DNA of 64,000 nt from Nitrosopumilus ureiphilus. GTDB lineage: Archaea > Thermoproteota > Nitrososphaeria > Nitrososphaerales > Nitrosopumilaceae. The position numbers and the translations under genes were made by a program. Location: contig NZ_CP026995.1 of assembly GCF_013407185.1 (NCBI RefSeq), forward strand, positions 1,323,913 through 1,387,912, given 5' to 3'. Position 1 is the first letter of the stretch; each line of letters starts with the position of its first letter. The notes under the pieces were generated by a model that was not told the origin of the DNA, did not search any database, and saw only the letters and a program-made list of their open reading frames with translations. Below, in pieces: positions 56,226 to 64,000 of the stretch.

Positions 56226-56819
56226 ATGAAACAAGAACTAGAAATAATTAAACAAAATGTCATAAATTGCACAAAGTGTGATCTTTGTAAAACTAGAACC
56301 AATTCAGTTCCAGGAAAAGGAAATTTTCAATCAGATGTGATTTTTGTTGGTGAGGCACCTGGAAGAAATGAAGATGAAAACGGCGAGCCATTTGTGGGGG
56401 TTGCCGGAAAGAGACTATCAATCGCACTTGAGGAAGTAGGGATTTCTAGAGAATCAGTATACATTACAAATGTTGTAAAGTGCAGACCTCCAAAAAATAG
56501 AGTTCCAAATACGGATGAAAAAAATACATGTCAAGAATATCTAAAGCAAGAAATCTCAATAATCAAACCAAAGATAATTTGTATTTTAGGAAACACAGCA
56601 TTTAATTCAATTCTAGGAGGTTCTGAAATAACAAAATTCAGAGGAAAAATAGTAAGAAAAGACAACCAGTTATATTTTCTCACTATTCATCCAGCAGCAA
56701 CAATTTACAATCAGGAACTAATTGATGTGTTAAAGAATGATATTGCAAAACTGTTTGAGAACATAAGAGAATTAAAGAATGGAAAAGAAATCACTGTAGA
56801 TATAGAGTATGCTTCCTAG
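56226..56819 (+). CDS. Type 4 uracil-DNA glycosylase (Fe-S cluster)
   Basis: The 197-residue protein has the family-4 UDG motifs GEAPGRNEDENGEPFVG (motif 1) and a CxxC at the N-terminus (NCTKCDLCKTR) with later cysteines that hold a [4Fe-4S] cluster; HPAATIYN is motif 2. It removes uracil from DNA. Its stop region overlaps the alkyladenine glycosylase gene by 11 bases, an operon of two base-excision repair enzymes. Confidence 0.95.
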   Translation: MKQELEIIKQNVINCTKCDLCKTRTNSVPGKGNFQSDVIFVGEAPGRNEDENGEPFVGVAGKRLSIALEEVGISRESVYITNVVKCRPPKNRVPNTDEKNTCQEYLKQEISIIKPKIICILGNTAFNSILGGSEITKFRGKIVRKDNQLYFLTIHPAATIYNQELIDVLKNDIAKLFENIRELKNGKEITVDIEYAS

Positions 56820-57369
56820 AGAATTTTATAATAAAGATACAGTAACAGTTGCAAGAAACATTTTAGGAAAAAGAATAATTAGAAAAATTAATGGGACTGA
56901 GATTTCAGGAATAATTACTGAAACTGAAGCATACAGACATGTAGATGACCCTGCAAGCCATGCATTTGGTAATCAGACAGATAGAAACAAAGCTATGTTT
57001 GAGGAAGTAGGACACGCATATGTCTATTTCACATATGGAATGCATTATTGCTTTAATGTAGTTGCAAGACATCCAAAAATCAAAGCAGGTGCAGTTCTAA
57101 TTCGTGCAATCGAGCCTGAAAAAGGAATTAAAAAAATCCAAAAGAATAGAAAAATAACAAATTTGAAAAATCTTACTAATGGACCTGCAAAATTAACACA
57201 GGCCCTGGAGATAACAAAAAAGCATTATGGTGTAGATTTAACTAAAGATTCAAAATTATTCATTGAAGATGGAATAAAACCAGGAAAGATCTACGAATCA
57301 CCCAGAATAGGAATAAAAAAAGCAACTGAGAAGTTATGGAATTTTAAAATAAACATTAAAAAAATTTAG
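56809..57369 (+). CDS. 3-methyladenine DNA glycosylase (MPG/AAG)
   Basis: The 186-residue protein has the AAG fold: ILGKRIIR, ETEAYRHVDDPASHAFGNQTDRNKAMFE and YFTYGMHYCFNVVARHP with the Glu of TETEAY as candidate catalytic residue. It excises alkylated purines and related lesions. It is co-transcribed with the uracil-glycosylase gene. The C-terminus converges with the DedA-like gene. Confidence 0.95.
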   Translation: MLPREFYNKDTVTVARNILGKRIIRKINGTEISGIITETEAYRHVDDPASHAFGNQTDRNKAMFEEVGHAYVYFTYGMHYCFNVVARHPKIKAGAVLIRAIEPEKGIKKIQKNRKITNLKNLTNGPAKLTQALEITKKHYGVDLTKDSKLFIEDGIKPGKIYESPRIGIKKATEKLWNFKINIKKI

Positions 57370-57998
57370 TCTTCATTATTTTCATCCAAAGTCCATGGTG
57401 CAAATCTCCCAAGAATTCTCCCCCAATCCAATCTTAAAAGCAAAATTACCACAGATGTCATCATAACTCCAAAAATCATAATTCCAATGTAAATAGGAGT
57501 AGCATCATCCATGTTTTCAAGAAAAGGTTCTACTAAAGACAAACCAAGATAATGTGAAATGAATACAATGGAATAGCTAAGAACTATTTTACCAGTTAAA
57601 GTTGCAATAAAGAATCGTTTCGGATTGTATTTTGCCAATCCCAATGGAACATACACTAGATCATCTGGAATCGGAGTGGCTGCAGCAAAAAATGCAGCAC
57701 CAGCGCCATATCTTTTAACTAATCTTTCAAAAGGACGCATTCTTTTTCTAGTCTTTTCATTGATGATTTTTCTTCCACCATAACTGACATAGAAGATGAT
57801 TTGTTTTGCAATAGTAGCAGTAACGGCAGACAATAATGCTAAAACATGGAGATCAAATTGATCACCTACTGCCATAGTAGCAAGTAGTAAAAATCCAGGT
57901 AGCGGTACAAAGGGAACAAGTGAGCCAAAGAAATTGACAAGAGATAAACTCAGATATCCTACTTCCGGAGCAAATGGAAATAGGTCAACAAAATCCAC
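57366..57998 (-). CDS. VTT/DedA-type membrane protein
   Basis: The 210-residue protein has about four to six hydrophobic helices and the VTT pattern: NFFGSLVPFVPLPGFLLLA, the polar loop GGRKIINEKTRKRMRPFERLVKRYGAGAAFFAAATPIPDDLVYVPLGLAKY and a re-entrant helix. DedA/VTT proteins move or scramble lipids such as undecaprenyl or phospholipids in bacteria; archaeal function is unknown. Confidence 0.8.
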   Translation of the reverse strand: MDFVDLFPFAPEVGYLSLSLVNFFGSLVPFVPLPGFLLLATMAVGDQFDLHVLALLSAVTATIAKQIIFYVSYGGRKIINEKTRKRMRPFERLVKRYGAGAAFFAAATPIPDDLVYVPLGLAKYNPKRFFIATLTGKIVLSYSIVFISHYLGLSLVEPFLENMDDATPIYIGIMIFGVMMTSVVILLLRLDWGRILGRFAPWTLDENNED

Positions 57999-58087
57999 AA
58001 ATCAAACTGTTTTCTGGCTTTATTTAATTAAAACTAGAGAGTTGCTCACAATATCATTAAAATAACATCTTTTCGGAGAAAAATCAA

Positions 58088-58468
58088 ATGTTAAAAAAAG
58101 ACTGTGAATCAATATCAGACACCATAGCCACAATAAGTCCATACATTAGATTTGTAGGCGTAATTGGTGAGAGTGGGGAATTATTAGCCTATAAAAGAAG
58201 ACCAGATTTGATGCCTCTTTTAGATGAAAAGAACACCCAGTATCAATTCTCACATATTGCCATGAAAACAGATCTTGAAGGATTTTTTGACAAGAACTTG
58301 GGAGAGATTGAATTTTCTTGGGAAGAAAGAAGAAAGGTCCAGACAATTTCATTTGCAATAAAAAAAATAAGAGTCTGGATATCAATTGATAAAAAAGTAA
58401 TTAGATCTGAAGTGTTACGAATAATAGATTCATGTCTACCAATTGTTAAAAAATATTCAGACGTTTGA
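58088..58468 (+). CDS. Roadblock/profilin-like thaumarchaeal family protein, paralog 3 (126 aa)
   Basis: It follows the same fold pattern as the genes at 14124 and 20084: PYIRFVGVIGESGELLAYK, a central helix ending FFDKNLGEIEFSWEERRKVQTISFAI, and a strand VWISIDKKVI before the final helix. It lacks the A-G-G hairpin of the other two. A 31-aa zinc finger gene begins seven bases after its stop. Function is unknown. Confidence 0.6.
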   Translation: MLKKDCESISDTIATISPYIRFVGVIGESGELLAYKRRPDLMPLLDEKNTQYQFSHIAMKTDLEGFFDKNLGEIEFSWEERRKVQTISFAIKKIRVWISIDKKVIRSEVLRIIDSCLPIVKKYSDV

Positions 58469-58474
58469 AATACT

Positions 58475-58570
58475 TTGAAGTGTCCTTATTGTGATATCGA
58501 TTTAGATTCATTAAATATGACAGACGGGTTGAAGCATATCTTAGAGCATAAAAAGAAAAATCAAAAATAA
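58475..58570 (+). CDS. C2H2 zinc-finger microprotein (31 aa, TTG start)
   Basis: The frame from a TTG at 58475 encodes 31 residues with Cys3-x2-Cys6-x14-His21-x3-His25 (CPYCDIDLDSLNMTDGLKHILEH), then lysine-rich residues. It lies close behind the paralog-3 gene and could be co-transcribed. It is one of the shortest zinc fingers in the window, and the weak start makes it uncertain. Confidence 0.5.
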   Translation: MKCPYCDIDLDSLNMTDGLKHILEHKKKNQK

Positions 58571-58611
58571 AAATTTAAAATTAATATTAAAATACAACAT
58601 ATAGCATAAAC

Positions 58612-58896
58612 ATGGATGAAATTGAAAAAATAATAGATGAAATTAGTTTTAGAAAATCAAAGTCCAAAAATTATGAAAAAATGAAAGTACAAGAAATTAG
58701 CAAGGAATTGCAGAACATAATGAAATTTGAACAAGAATCATTGAAAAAAATTGAAGGGTTTGAAAAAATGCAGAAAAATCAAGACGTGGTAAATTACCTT
58801 AAGATGATTTCAAAAAATACAACACAAAGAGAAATTACAGAGATTCAGGAAATTTATTTAAAAAAAATTGATAGCGAATATCTAAATTCAAAATAA
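58612..58896 (+). CDS. Helical protein (94 aa)
   Basis: A helical, lysine- and glutamate-rich protein (EIEKIIDEISFRKSKSKNYEKM..., IEGFEKMQKNQDVVNYLKMI) predicted to be coiled coil. No family is recognised. It converges with the ABC ATPase gene at five bases. Confidence 0.6.
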   Translation: MDEIEKIIDEISFRKSKSKNYEKMKVQEISKELQNIMKFEQESLKKIEGFEKMQKNQDVVNYLKMISKNTTQREITEIQEIYLKKIDSEYLNSK

Positions 58897-58901
58897 AAAC
58901 A

Positions 58902-59873
58902 TCATTCGTCTTCATAAAGCCAGCATCTAACATATCCGGTTTTAGTTTTAAGTTTTGGAGGAAGTTCTTTGCATTTTTCAATTGCCAAAGGACACCGCTC
59001 TAAAAATCGGCATTCAGTAGGAGCATCAAGTAAACTAGGAGGAATTCCTTTGATGTATTTTAGAGCACCACCCTTTAATGTCGGAATGGATTCCAACAGT
59101 CCTTTTGTGTAAGGATGTTTTGGGTTTTTGTAGATTTCTTCTGAAGAACCAAATTCAACAATTTGTCCCCCATACATTATTCCAATCTTGTCTGCAATTT
59201 CAGACAACACTGCTAAATCATGAGTGATTAACAAAAAGGACATCCCCCTTTTTTTGAGGGTTTTAAGTAAATTGATAATTTGAGCCTGAATTAATACATC
59301 AAGTGCAGTGGTAGGCTCATCTGCAATGACAAATTTTGGCTTTAAGAGCAATGCCATTGCAATGACAACTCTTTGTTTCATACCCCCGCTTAATTCATGA
59401 GGATATTTTTTTAAAACATCCTCATCTAAACTAACAGAATTCATAGCATCCAAAATTAATTGATTGGAATTTCCATCAAAGTTGTGCTGTTTTAGAATTT
59501 CAAGAAATTGCTCCTTTATTGTAAAAACAGGATCTAGTGCATTCATTGCACCCTGAAAAATCATCGAGATTTTTTTCCACCTATATTTTGTATTAAAATC
59601 AGATTCACTCAAATCCAAAAGAGAGTCGCCTTCAAAGAAAATTTTGCCTTGTGCATTTCCTCCAGAAAGCATTCGAATTATTGATAATCCCAATGTGCTT
59701 TTCCCACACGCACTCTCACCGGCGATTCCTATCGATTCTCCATCATCTAAATGAATATCGACATCATCCACGGCATATACTGGACCGGATGATGATGGAT
59801 ATTTTACAGATAATCCACTAATGTCTAAAAAACCATACTCTATTTGTTCCAAACTAGAATTTTTGTTTTGCAC
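58902..59873 (-). CDS. ABC transporter ATPase, oligopeptide (DppD/OppD) type
   Basis: The 323-residue protein has Walker A GESACGKST (a variant with Ala for the usual Gly at the fourth position), the signature LSGGMKQRV, Walker B KFVIADEPTTALD and the H-loop ITHDLAVL. The C-terminal region has the oligopeptide-transporter cysteine motif CRFLERCP...CKELPP that belongs to Opp/Dpp ATPases. No permease, second ATPase or binding protein lies next to it, so its partners are elsewhere. Confidence 0.9.
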   Translation of the reverse strand: MQNKNSSLEQIEYGFLDISGLSVKYPSSSGPVYAVDDVDIHLDDGESIGIAGESACGKSTLGLSIIRMLSGGNAQGKIFFEGDSLLDLSESDFNTKYRWKKISMIFQGAMNALDPVFTIKEQFLEILKQHNFDGNSNQLILDAMNSVSLDEDVLKKYPHELSGGMKQRVVIAMALLLKPKFVIADEPTTALDVLIQAQIINLLKTLKKRGMSFLLITHDLAVLSEIADKIGIMYGGQIVEFGSSEEIYKNPKHPYTKGLLESIPTLKGGALKYIKGIPPSLLDAPTECRFLERCPLAIEKCKELPPKLKTKTGYVRCWLYEDE

Positions 59874-59918
59874 TAAGGGATATAAACAACATTATTGAAA
59901 TGAAAAAAGTCGATTCAA

Positions 59919-60431
59919 ATGATACTTCCAATTTGTGGTTTTGATGCAAAAAATGCAGTTCTCTGTCCAAAATGTGAAGGAAAGGTAGAAGCTGGAGAAC
60001 TTACAAAGGCAGATGTAGATGCATCAATCATTCTTGCAAATACTGCAAAATCAAACAAAGAGATTGAAAATTTTACGTTGTATTCTTGTAAGGAATTTGA
60101 TGGGAATTTTGTTTTGTCATTAGCAAAAAATGATATTATGGCAATTAGACAAAGCCGAACACTCTACAGACTGCTTCAAGATCAATTCAAAGGAAAAATT
60201 TGGCTGGTAGAAGCAGATGAAAATGATAAAAGATTCATAGAAGATTTGTTCTTTCCTACCAAAATCCTATCAATCAACGCAGTTTGGGCACCAGGAGAAG
60301 TTCAAAAGACTAAAGCTGTAGTATCAGGGAAATGGACACCAAAGTTTCCAATAGATACTGAGAAAGTGATACAAATTGTAAGAAATGCCCGAAACCTTGA
60401 CATTGAGATAGAATTTGAGGATAAAAGATAG
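59919..60431 (+). CDS. NusA-like / KH-type protein with N-terminal zinc motif
   Basis: The 170-residue protein has a CGFDAKNAVLCPKCEGKVEAGELTK zinc segment (Cys near residues 6, 15 and 18) and a KH-type core (YRLLQDQFKGKIWLVEADENDKRFIEDLF, SINAVWAPGEVQKTKAVVSGK). Such proteins are annotated as NusA-like or KH-domain transcription elongation factors. It precedes aspS by two bases, so the pair is probably one operon. The first Met, at 59919, is followed by a hydrophobic start. Confidence 0.6.
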   Translation: MILPICGFDAKNAVLCPKCEGKVEAGELTKADVDASIILANTAKSNKEIENFTLYSCKEFDGNFVLSLAKNDIMAIRQSRTLYRLLQDQFKGKIWLVEADENDKRFIEDLFFPTKILSINAVWAPGEVQKTKAVVSGKWTPKFPIDTEKVIQIVRNARNLDIEIEFEDKR

Positions 60432-60433
60432 GC

Positions 60434-61720
60434 ATGGTTTTTGTAAAAACTCACGATATTGATGAATTAACTACTCAGTTGATTGGAACACAAGTAGTTC
60501 TTGGTGGATGGGTAGAAGATTTTAGAAAGCTAGGTAAAATGTCATTTATCACGTTACGTGATGTTACAGGGATTTCGCAAGTAATTGTAAAAGGAGAATT
60601 AAATGATAATCTAGGAGAGATCAATCGTCAGAGCGTTGTTTCTATAAAAGGGATTGTACAAGAGACTAAAGCTCGAGACTTTGCATTTGAAATTAAAGCA
60701 GATGAAATTGAAGTGCTAGCCAAGGCAGTTCACCCATTACCAGTCGATCCTATTGGTAGAGTTGAAAGTAACATCGATACCAGATTAAATCATCGCGCAC
60801 TAGATATGCGAAATCAAAAAACAGCTTCGATTTTCAAGCTTCGACATCATGTTTTGCAATCACTTCGAAAAACACTGACTGAAAAAAAATTCATAGAGAT
60901 TACAACTCCCAAAATTATCGGTAGTGCAAGTGAAGGTGGTGCCAATTTATTTTCTCTAGATTATTTTGGAAAGACTGCATATTTAGCCCAGAGTCCACAA
61001 TTGTACAAAGAGCAAATGACCATGGGGTTAGAACGAGTATTTGAGATTTCAAATTTTTATCGTGCAGAAAACTCTCACACAGGCAGACATCTTTCAGAAT
61101 TTACCAGCATAGACATCGAGGCAGCATTTATGGATTACAATGACGTCATGGATGTCTTAGAATCACTAGTGATGAAAGTCTACAAGTACACTTCAGAAAA
61201 TTGTAAAAAAGAACAAGAGATGATTGGCCATACAATCGAAGTTCCAAAATCACCATTTGAGAGAATCACATATTCTCAATGTGTCGAAGAATTACAAAAA
61301 GCAGGAGAAAAAATAGAGTTCGGAGATGATTTGCTTGATTCTCATCTTAGAATAATTGGGGATAATCACCCAGGATTTTTCTTCTTGACTGACTGGCCAA
61401 TGAAACTAAAACCATTTTACATTAGAGAAAAAGACGAAGATGCCACATTATCACGCTCATTTGACTTGCAATTCGGATATCTAGAATTGTCTTCTGGAGG
61501 AACCAGATTGCACAATCCTGAGATGTTAAAGGCAAGACTCAAAGAACAAGGATTAGATCCTATGCAATTCCAAGACCATCTAAAAACATTTGATTGGGGA
61601 ATGCCACCACATTCTGGTTGGGGCATGGGATTAGACAGACTGATGACTACATTAATTGGAATTGACAATGTTCGTGAAGTTGTTTTGTATCCAAGGGATC
61701 CGGATAGACTAAGCCCGTGA
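60434..61720 (+). CDS. aspS: Aspartyl-tRNA synthetase, archaeal type
   Basis: The 428-residue class II synthetase has the OB-fold anticodon-binding domain (VVLGGWVEDFRKLGKMSFITLRDVTG), then motif 2 and 3 (RAENSHTGRHLSEFTSIDIEAAF and GWGMGLDRL). The archaeal type often also charges tRNAAsn. The TGA stop (61718-61720) lies inside the conserved right terminus of the IS remnant that follows (GTGAACT), so the last residues of AspS may have been set by the insertion. Confidence 0.95.
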   Translation: MVFVKTHDIDELTTQLIGTQVVLGGWVEDFRKLGKMSFITLRDVTGISQVIVKGELNDNLGEINRQSVVSIKGIVQETKARDFAFEIKADEIEVLAKAVHPLPVDPIGRVESNIDTRLNHRALDMRNQKTASIFKLRHHVLQSLRKTLTEKKFIEITTPKIIGSASEGGANLFSLDYFGKTAYLAQSPQLYKEQMTMGLERVFEISNFYRAENSHTGRHLSEFTSIDIEAAFMDYNDVMDVLESLVMKVYKYTSENCKKEQEMIGHTIEVPKSPFERITYSQCVEELQKAGEKIEFGDDLLDSHLRIIGDNHPGFFFLTDWPMKLKPFYIREKDEDATLSRSFDLQFGYLELSSGGTRLHNPEMLKARLKEQGLDPMQFQDHLKTFDWGMPPHSGWGMGLDRLMTTLIGIDNVREVVLYPRDPDRLSP

Positions 61721-62015
61721 ACTTGCCAATGACTAAAGTCAATTGGCTTCTTCCTGCTTCAACGACCGAGTTTCTGATCTCCACAGGCGTGCATTCTGCG
61801 GTTCCCGCAGTAGTATGTCTGAACACAATCCATTTTCGGCTTTACGTAACAAATGGTGCATGTTCATATTATTGATACGACCGTATTTGCCTAACTCTAA
61901 CATGCAGTTGATTACACATGTATTGGATTTGAATATTTGATTGTGTTTTGTTTTGAGTTGTGGCGTGTTCGCTTTCATCCCAACCCTAAAGGGTTTGGGT
62001 TTTCCCGCTCACATC
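61717..62015 (-). mobile_element. Internally deleted IS1341/IS605-type element remnant
   Basis: Read on the minus strand, the left end is GATGTGAGCGGGAAAACCC (near 62015), with a hairpin at 61979-61999 identical to the right-end hairpin of the tnpB copy at 31763. The right end is a hairpin at 61725-61747 followed by AAGTTCAC. Between them only a scrap of tnpB 3' sequence remains (GAAGCAGGAAG and CGCCTGTGGAGATC are shared with the copy near 31690). Most of tnpB is lost and the remnant cannot move by itself. Confidence 0.7.
61725..61747 (-). ncRNA. Right-end hairpin of the IS remnant, probable former omegaRNA scaffold
   Basis: In element sense the hairpin is GCCAAT-t-GACT-tt-AGTC-ATTGGC, with AAGTTCAC after it. 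It keeps the stem, single bulged base and TT loop of the hairpin at 31763-31783 although nearly every paired base differs. Guide sequence downstream would come from the aspS 3' end. Confidence 0.5.
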
Positions 62016-62059
62016 TATAATTTGTTCAGATTTTTATTGCATTGGAATAATGAGAACTC

Positions 62060-62305
62060 ATGATTGAATCTCAAGATGCAAAAAAAGTAGTCGAAGTAGT
62101 TGGTAACAATTTGATAGGAGTCTCACATGATTCAAACAATTTTGTCAAGCTTCCAGATTCTTTTTGGGGATATTTTGCAAGAGGTCATGACAAAAAAGGA
62201 ACATTTGGAGTAATTGTAACATATTCTGAGGAGGGAAAGGACGTTGATGAGTTGATATCAATGTATGAGAAATGGGCTGAGAAAAATAAAACTAAAACAG
62301 AATAA
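62060..62305 (+). CDS. Hypothetical protein (81 aa)
   Basis: The small protein contains KKVVEVVGNNLIGVSHDSNNFVKLPDSFWGYFARGHDKKGTFGVIVTYSEEGKDVDEL. It has an alpha/beta pattern with a glycine-rich centre. No family is recognised. It stands alone downstream of the IS remnant and upstream of a convergent zinc microgene. Confidence 0.6.
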   Translation: MIESQDAKKVVEVVGNNLIGVSHDSNNFVKLPDSFWGYFARGHDKKGTFGVIVTYSEEGKDVDELISMYEKWAEKNKTKTE

Positions 62306-62306
62306 A

Positions 62307-62438
62307 CTATTTAGTTTCTTTTAGAAGTTTTCTATAACCTTGACATTCTTGGCAGATTGGTTTACCTTTGTACTTTGGATTACCATCAGTAATTTTTAGC
62401 GTGCCCTCAACTAATTTACAAATACAGCATTTTGCCAT
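62307..62438 (-). CDS. Zinc-finger microprotein (43 aa)
   Basis: From the ATG at 62438 the frame encodes 43 residues with Cys4, Cys5 and Cys7 and a second pair Cys29-x2-Cys32 (KCCICKLVEGTLKITDGNPKYKGKPICQECQGY). This is a zinc-ribbon or treble-clef type of pattern. It converges with the 81-aa gene with one base between the stops. The role is unknown. Confidence 0.65.
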   Translation of the reverse strand: MAKCCICKLVEGTLKITDGNPKYKGKPICQECQGYRKLLKETK

Positions 62439-62520
62439 TTATAATGTACTAAAAAATGCGACTAATAAAAATTGGTAATTTTTGAAAAAGAGATAAATTC
62501 AAAGGGATGGATCTTAATTA

Positions 62521-62877
62521 GTGCACAACTGTGATTATTGTGGTTCTACATTTGGAGATAGAATTTGTTATTTTTGTGAAAAAACTTGTTGTACATCATG
62601 TATGGTAGATGATAGAACACGTTGCAAGGATTGTTACATTCAGAAACGACGTCTAGGATGGAAAAAATTAATCAAAAAAAATAAAGTCATTCTGATATTT
62701 GTTGCATTTTTGTGGCTATACGCAGTATTTCCAGGACCATTTATACCTGGACTAGATCCTACTTTTTACACAATCTCACTTGTGGCAGCTTTGCTAATTA
62801 TGATTCCAATAGGATTTGCATTATTTTTTTGGTCTTTGAATCCACCAAAATCCGATGTAAAGAAGAGAAAAGATTAA
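62521..62877 (+). CDS. Zinc-finger membrane protein (118 aa)
   Basis: The GTG start at 62521 opens CDYCGSTFGDRICYFCEKTCCTSCMVDDRTRCKDC, a dense cysteine pattern like a B-box or AN1-type finger. Two membrane helices follow (VILIFVAFLWLYAVFP, LVAALLIMIPIGFALFFWSL). The finger probably faces the cytoplasm. Its function is unknown. Confidence 0.75.
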   Translation: MHNCDYCGSTFGDRICYFCEKTCCTSCMVDDRTRCKDCYIQKRRLGWKKLIKKNKVILIFVAFLWLYAVFPGPFIPGLDPTFYTISLVAALLIMIPIGFALFFWSLNPPKSDVKKRKD

Positions 62878-62881
62878 TTTT

Positions 62882-63901
62882 TTACAGTTTTAGATTGTCT
62901 GTTATTTGTTTAGTGAATTCAGAAGTAGACATATTTCCACCAATGTCTTTAGTTTTAACACCAGATTTTACCAAATTAAAAATTGTCGACTCTAATTTTT
63001 CACCAACTTCAATGCATTTTGAATCGTTGTGTTTGTTGCCTAACCAATCCAACATCATCTTAATTGATAACAAAAATGAAGAAGGATTTGCAATGTTTTT
63101 TCCTGCAATGTCAAATGCAGCCCCATGGACAGGTTCAAACAATGCAAAGTCATCACCAATGTTTGCAGCGGGTGCCATTCCCAACCCTCCAACAACCTGA
63201 GATGACTCATCAGAGAGAATATCTCCAAATAAATTAGTAGTGACTATAACATCGAATTTTTCTGGTTGACGAATCAAATTCATAGCGCATGCATCAACAT
63301 ACATTTCTTCAAATGAAATATCAGGATAATCTTTTGAGATGTCAGCACATGCTTTTGCAAATAATCCATCAGTAATTCGCATAACATTTGATTTGTGAAC
63401 ACATGTTACTTTTTTCATAGAATTTCTTTGGGTTGCCGTTTCAAATGCATATTTTGCAATTCTTTTTGATGCATCCTCTGAAATTATTCTCAACGCAACT
63501 GCAGAGTTTCCAAAGCTGAACTCTTTTCCAGTATAAAGATCCTCAGTATTTTCTCGAACAATTACCATATCAATATCATCACGTAATGCAGGCATGTGAG
63601 GGTATGATTTTGCAGGCCTTACATTTGCATAAAGATCAAGCATTCGTCTCAACACAACAATCACGTCTGCGGCACTCTCACCAACAGGTGCTTTCATACA
63701 TGCATCAGATTGTTTAATGGCATTAATTGTCTCATCAGGTAATGCCTTGCCAGTTTCTGCCAGGGACCTGTCTCCAGCAGATAATTTTGTTATTTCAAAT
63801 TTTAAATCAAGTTTATCGTTAATTGCATTTAATACAGATACTGCAGATTCGGATAATTCAGGACCAATTCCATCACCGGTAATTAACGATATTTTGTACA
63901 T
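62882..63901 (-). CDS. leuB: Isocitrate/isopropylmalate dehydrogenase family protein
   Basis: The 339-residue protein has the LITGDGIGPELS start, the substrate-binding loop LRRMLDLYANVRPAKSYP, VRENTEDLYTGKEF and the conserved NLFGDILSDESSQVVGGLGMAPAANIG. These are the beta-decarboxylating dehydrogenase signatures. The upstream gene ends like 2-isopropylmalate synthase, which favours LeuB over isocitrate dehydrogenase, but RENTED is also seen in isocitrate-type enzymes. The symbol is therefore tentative. Confidence 0.85.
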   Translation of the reverse strand: MYKISLITGDGIGPELSESAVSVLNAINDKLDLKFEITKLSAGDRSLAETGKALPDETINAIKQSDACMKAPVGESAADVIVVLRRMLDLYANVRPAKSYPHMPALRDDIDMVIVRENTEDLYTGKEFSFGNSAVALRIISEDASKRIAKYAFETATQRNSMKKVTCVHKSNVMRITDGLFAKACADISKDYPDISFEEMYVDACAMNLIRQPEKFDVIVTTNLFGDILSDESSQVVGGLGMAPAANIGDDFALFEPVHGAAFDIAGKNIANPSSFLLSIKMMLDWLGNKHNDSKCIEVGEKLESTIFNLVKSGVKTKDIGGNMSTSEFTKQITDNLKL

Positions 63902-63933
63902 GATACTTCATTAAAACTAGAGAATTTTAGGAT

Positions 63934-64000
63934 TTAGTTGACTTGTTTTTCTTGAAACATCTTTTTGAGCATGATTCTATTGATGGCATCAATTACTGCT
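63934..64000 (-). CDS. C-terminal end of a LeuA/2-isopropylmalate-synthase-like protein (partial)
   Basis: The open frame at the edge ends ...AVIDAINRIMLKKMFQEKQVN, followed by a stop at 63934. The AVIDAINR helix resembles the end of the LeuA allosteric domain. It lies 32 bases upstream of the leuB-like gene on the same strand. Only about 21 residues are inside the window, so the name is uncertain. Confidence 0.4.
   Translation of the reverse strand, partial: AVIDAINRIMLKKMFQEKQVN

Noticed and set aside
61739-61978. A 79-aa frame on the minus strand within the IS remnant
   Set aside because: It joins the element's left end to an out-of-frame scrap of tnpB. It has no domain and is a by-product of the deletion.

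Overview
The window is AT-rich archaeal DNA that looks like an ammonia-oxidising thaumarchaeon of the Nitrosopumilus type (Nitrososphaerota). Indicators are a linked 16S-23S rRNA pair with no tRNA in the spacer and archaeal processing stems; archaeal TFB, Rpo12, S10, EF-1alpha, DNA ligase, NreA and tRNA-splicing endonuclease; the bifunctional FBP aldolase/phosphatase; a DnaJ-ferredoxin fusion known from Thaumarchaeota; a 3-hydroxyacyl-CoA dehydrogenase expected for the 3-hydroxypropionate/4-hydroxybutyrate cycle; and secreted proteins with the WVK...WW repeat. The species is an inference; no amo genes lie here.

Layout. 1-2 kb: the end of a membrane-anchored HNH protein gene, then a degenerate tyrosine recombinase followed by two tiny overlapping zinc-finger genes. 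2-14.5 kb: housekeeping genes (MscS/DUF432, NreA, a cobalamin-binding-like protein, a YchF-like GTPase, BirA, a secreted metzincin-like protein, TFB). 14.5-18 kb: a polyhydroxyalkanoate locus (phaE, phaC, two phasin-like genes, a hydrolase). 18-23.7 kb: stress genes, a repeat-bearing secreted protein, decayed genes and several very small zinc proteins. 23.7-28.6 kb: the rRNA operon on the minus strand. 28.7-32 kb: a GSA-aminotransferase-like gene and an IS1341/IS605-type tnpB element with a frameshift. 32-39.4 kb: TPR, cupin, DnaJ-Fd, HIT and zinc-finger genes and the 3-hydroxyacyl-CoA dehydrogenase. 39.4-49.1 kb: rpo12-rps10-tuf, FBP aldolase/phosphatase, DNA ligase, a DUF47 gene, endA, a tandem-SDR enzyme with a hotdog partner. 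49.2-64 kb: TauE, a tnpB fragment, a DtxR regulator, a PIN-ATPase-KH protein, TldD, two base-excision glycosylases, an ABC ATPase, a NusA-like protein and aspS, a deleted IS remnant abutting aspS, and leuB/icd-type and leuA-like genes at the right edge.

Recurring themes: (1) at least a dozen very short zinc-finger or zinc-ribbon genes, many below usual gene-calling cut-offs, some in overlapping operons and some decayed; (2) two related tnpB elements whose right-end hairpins differ in sequence but keep the same fold, as expected for a guide-RNA scaffold; (3) carbon-storage and acyl-CoA genes (PhaEC, phasins, 3-hydroxyacyl-CoA dehydrogenase, tandem SDR plus hotdog protein) that could share substrates. 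No CRISPR array, tRNA gene or 5S gene was seen.
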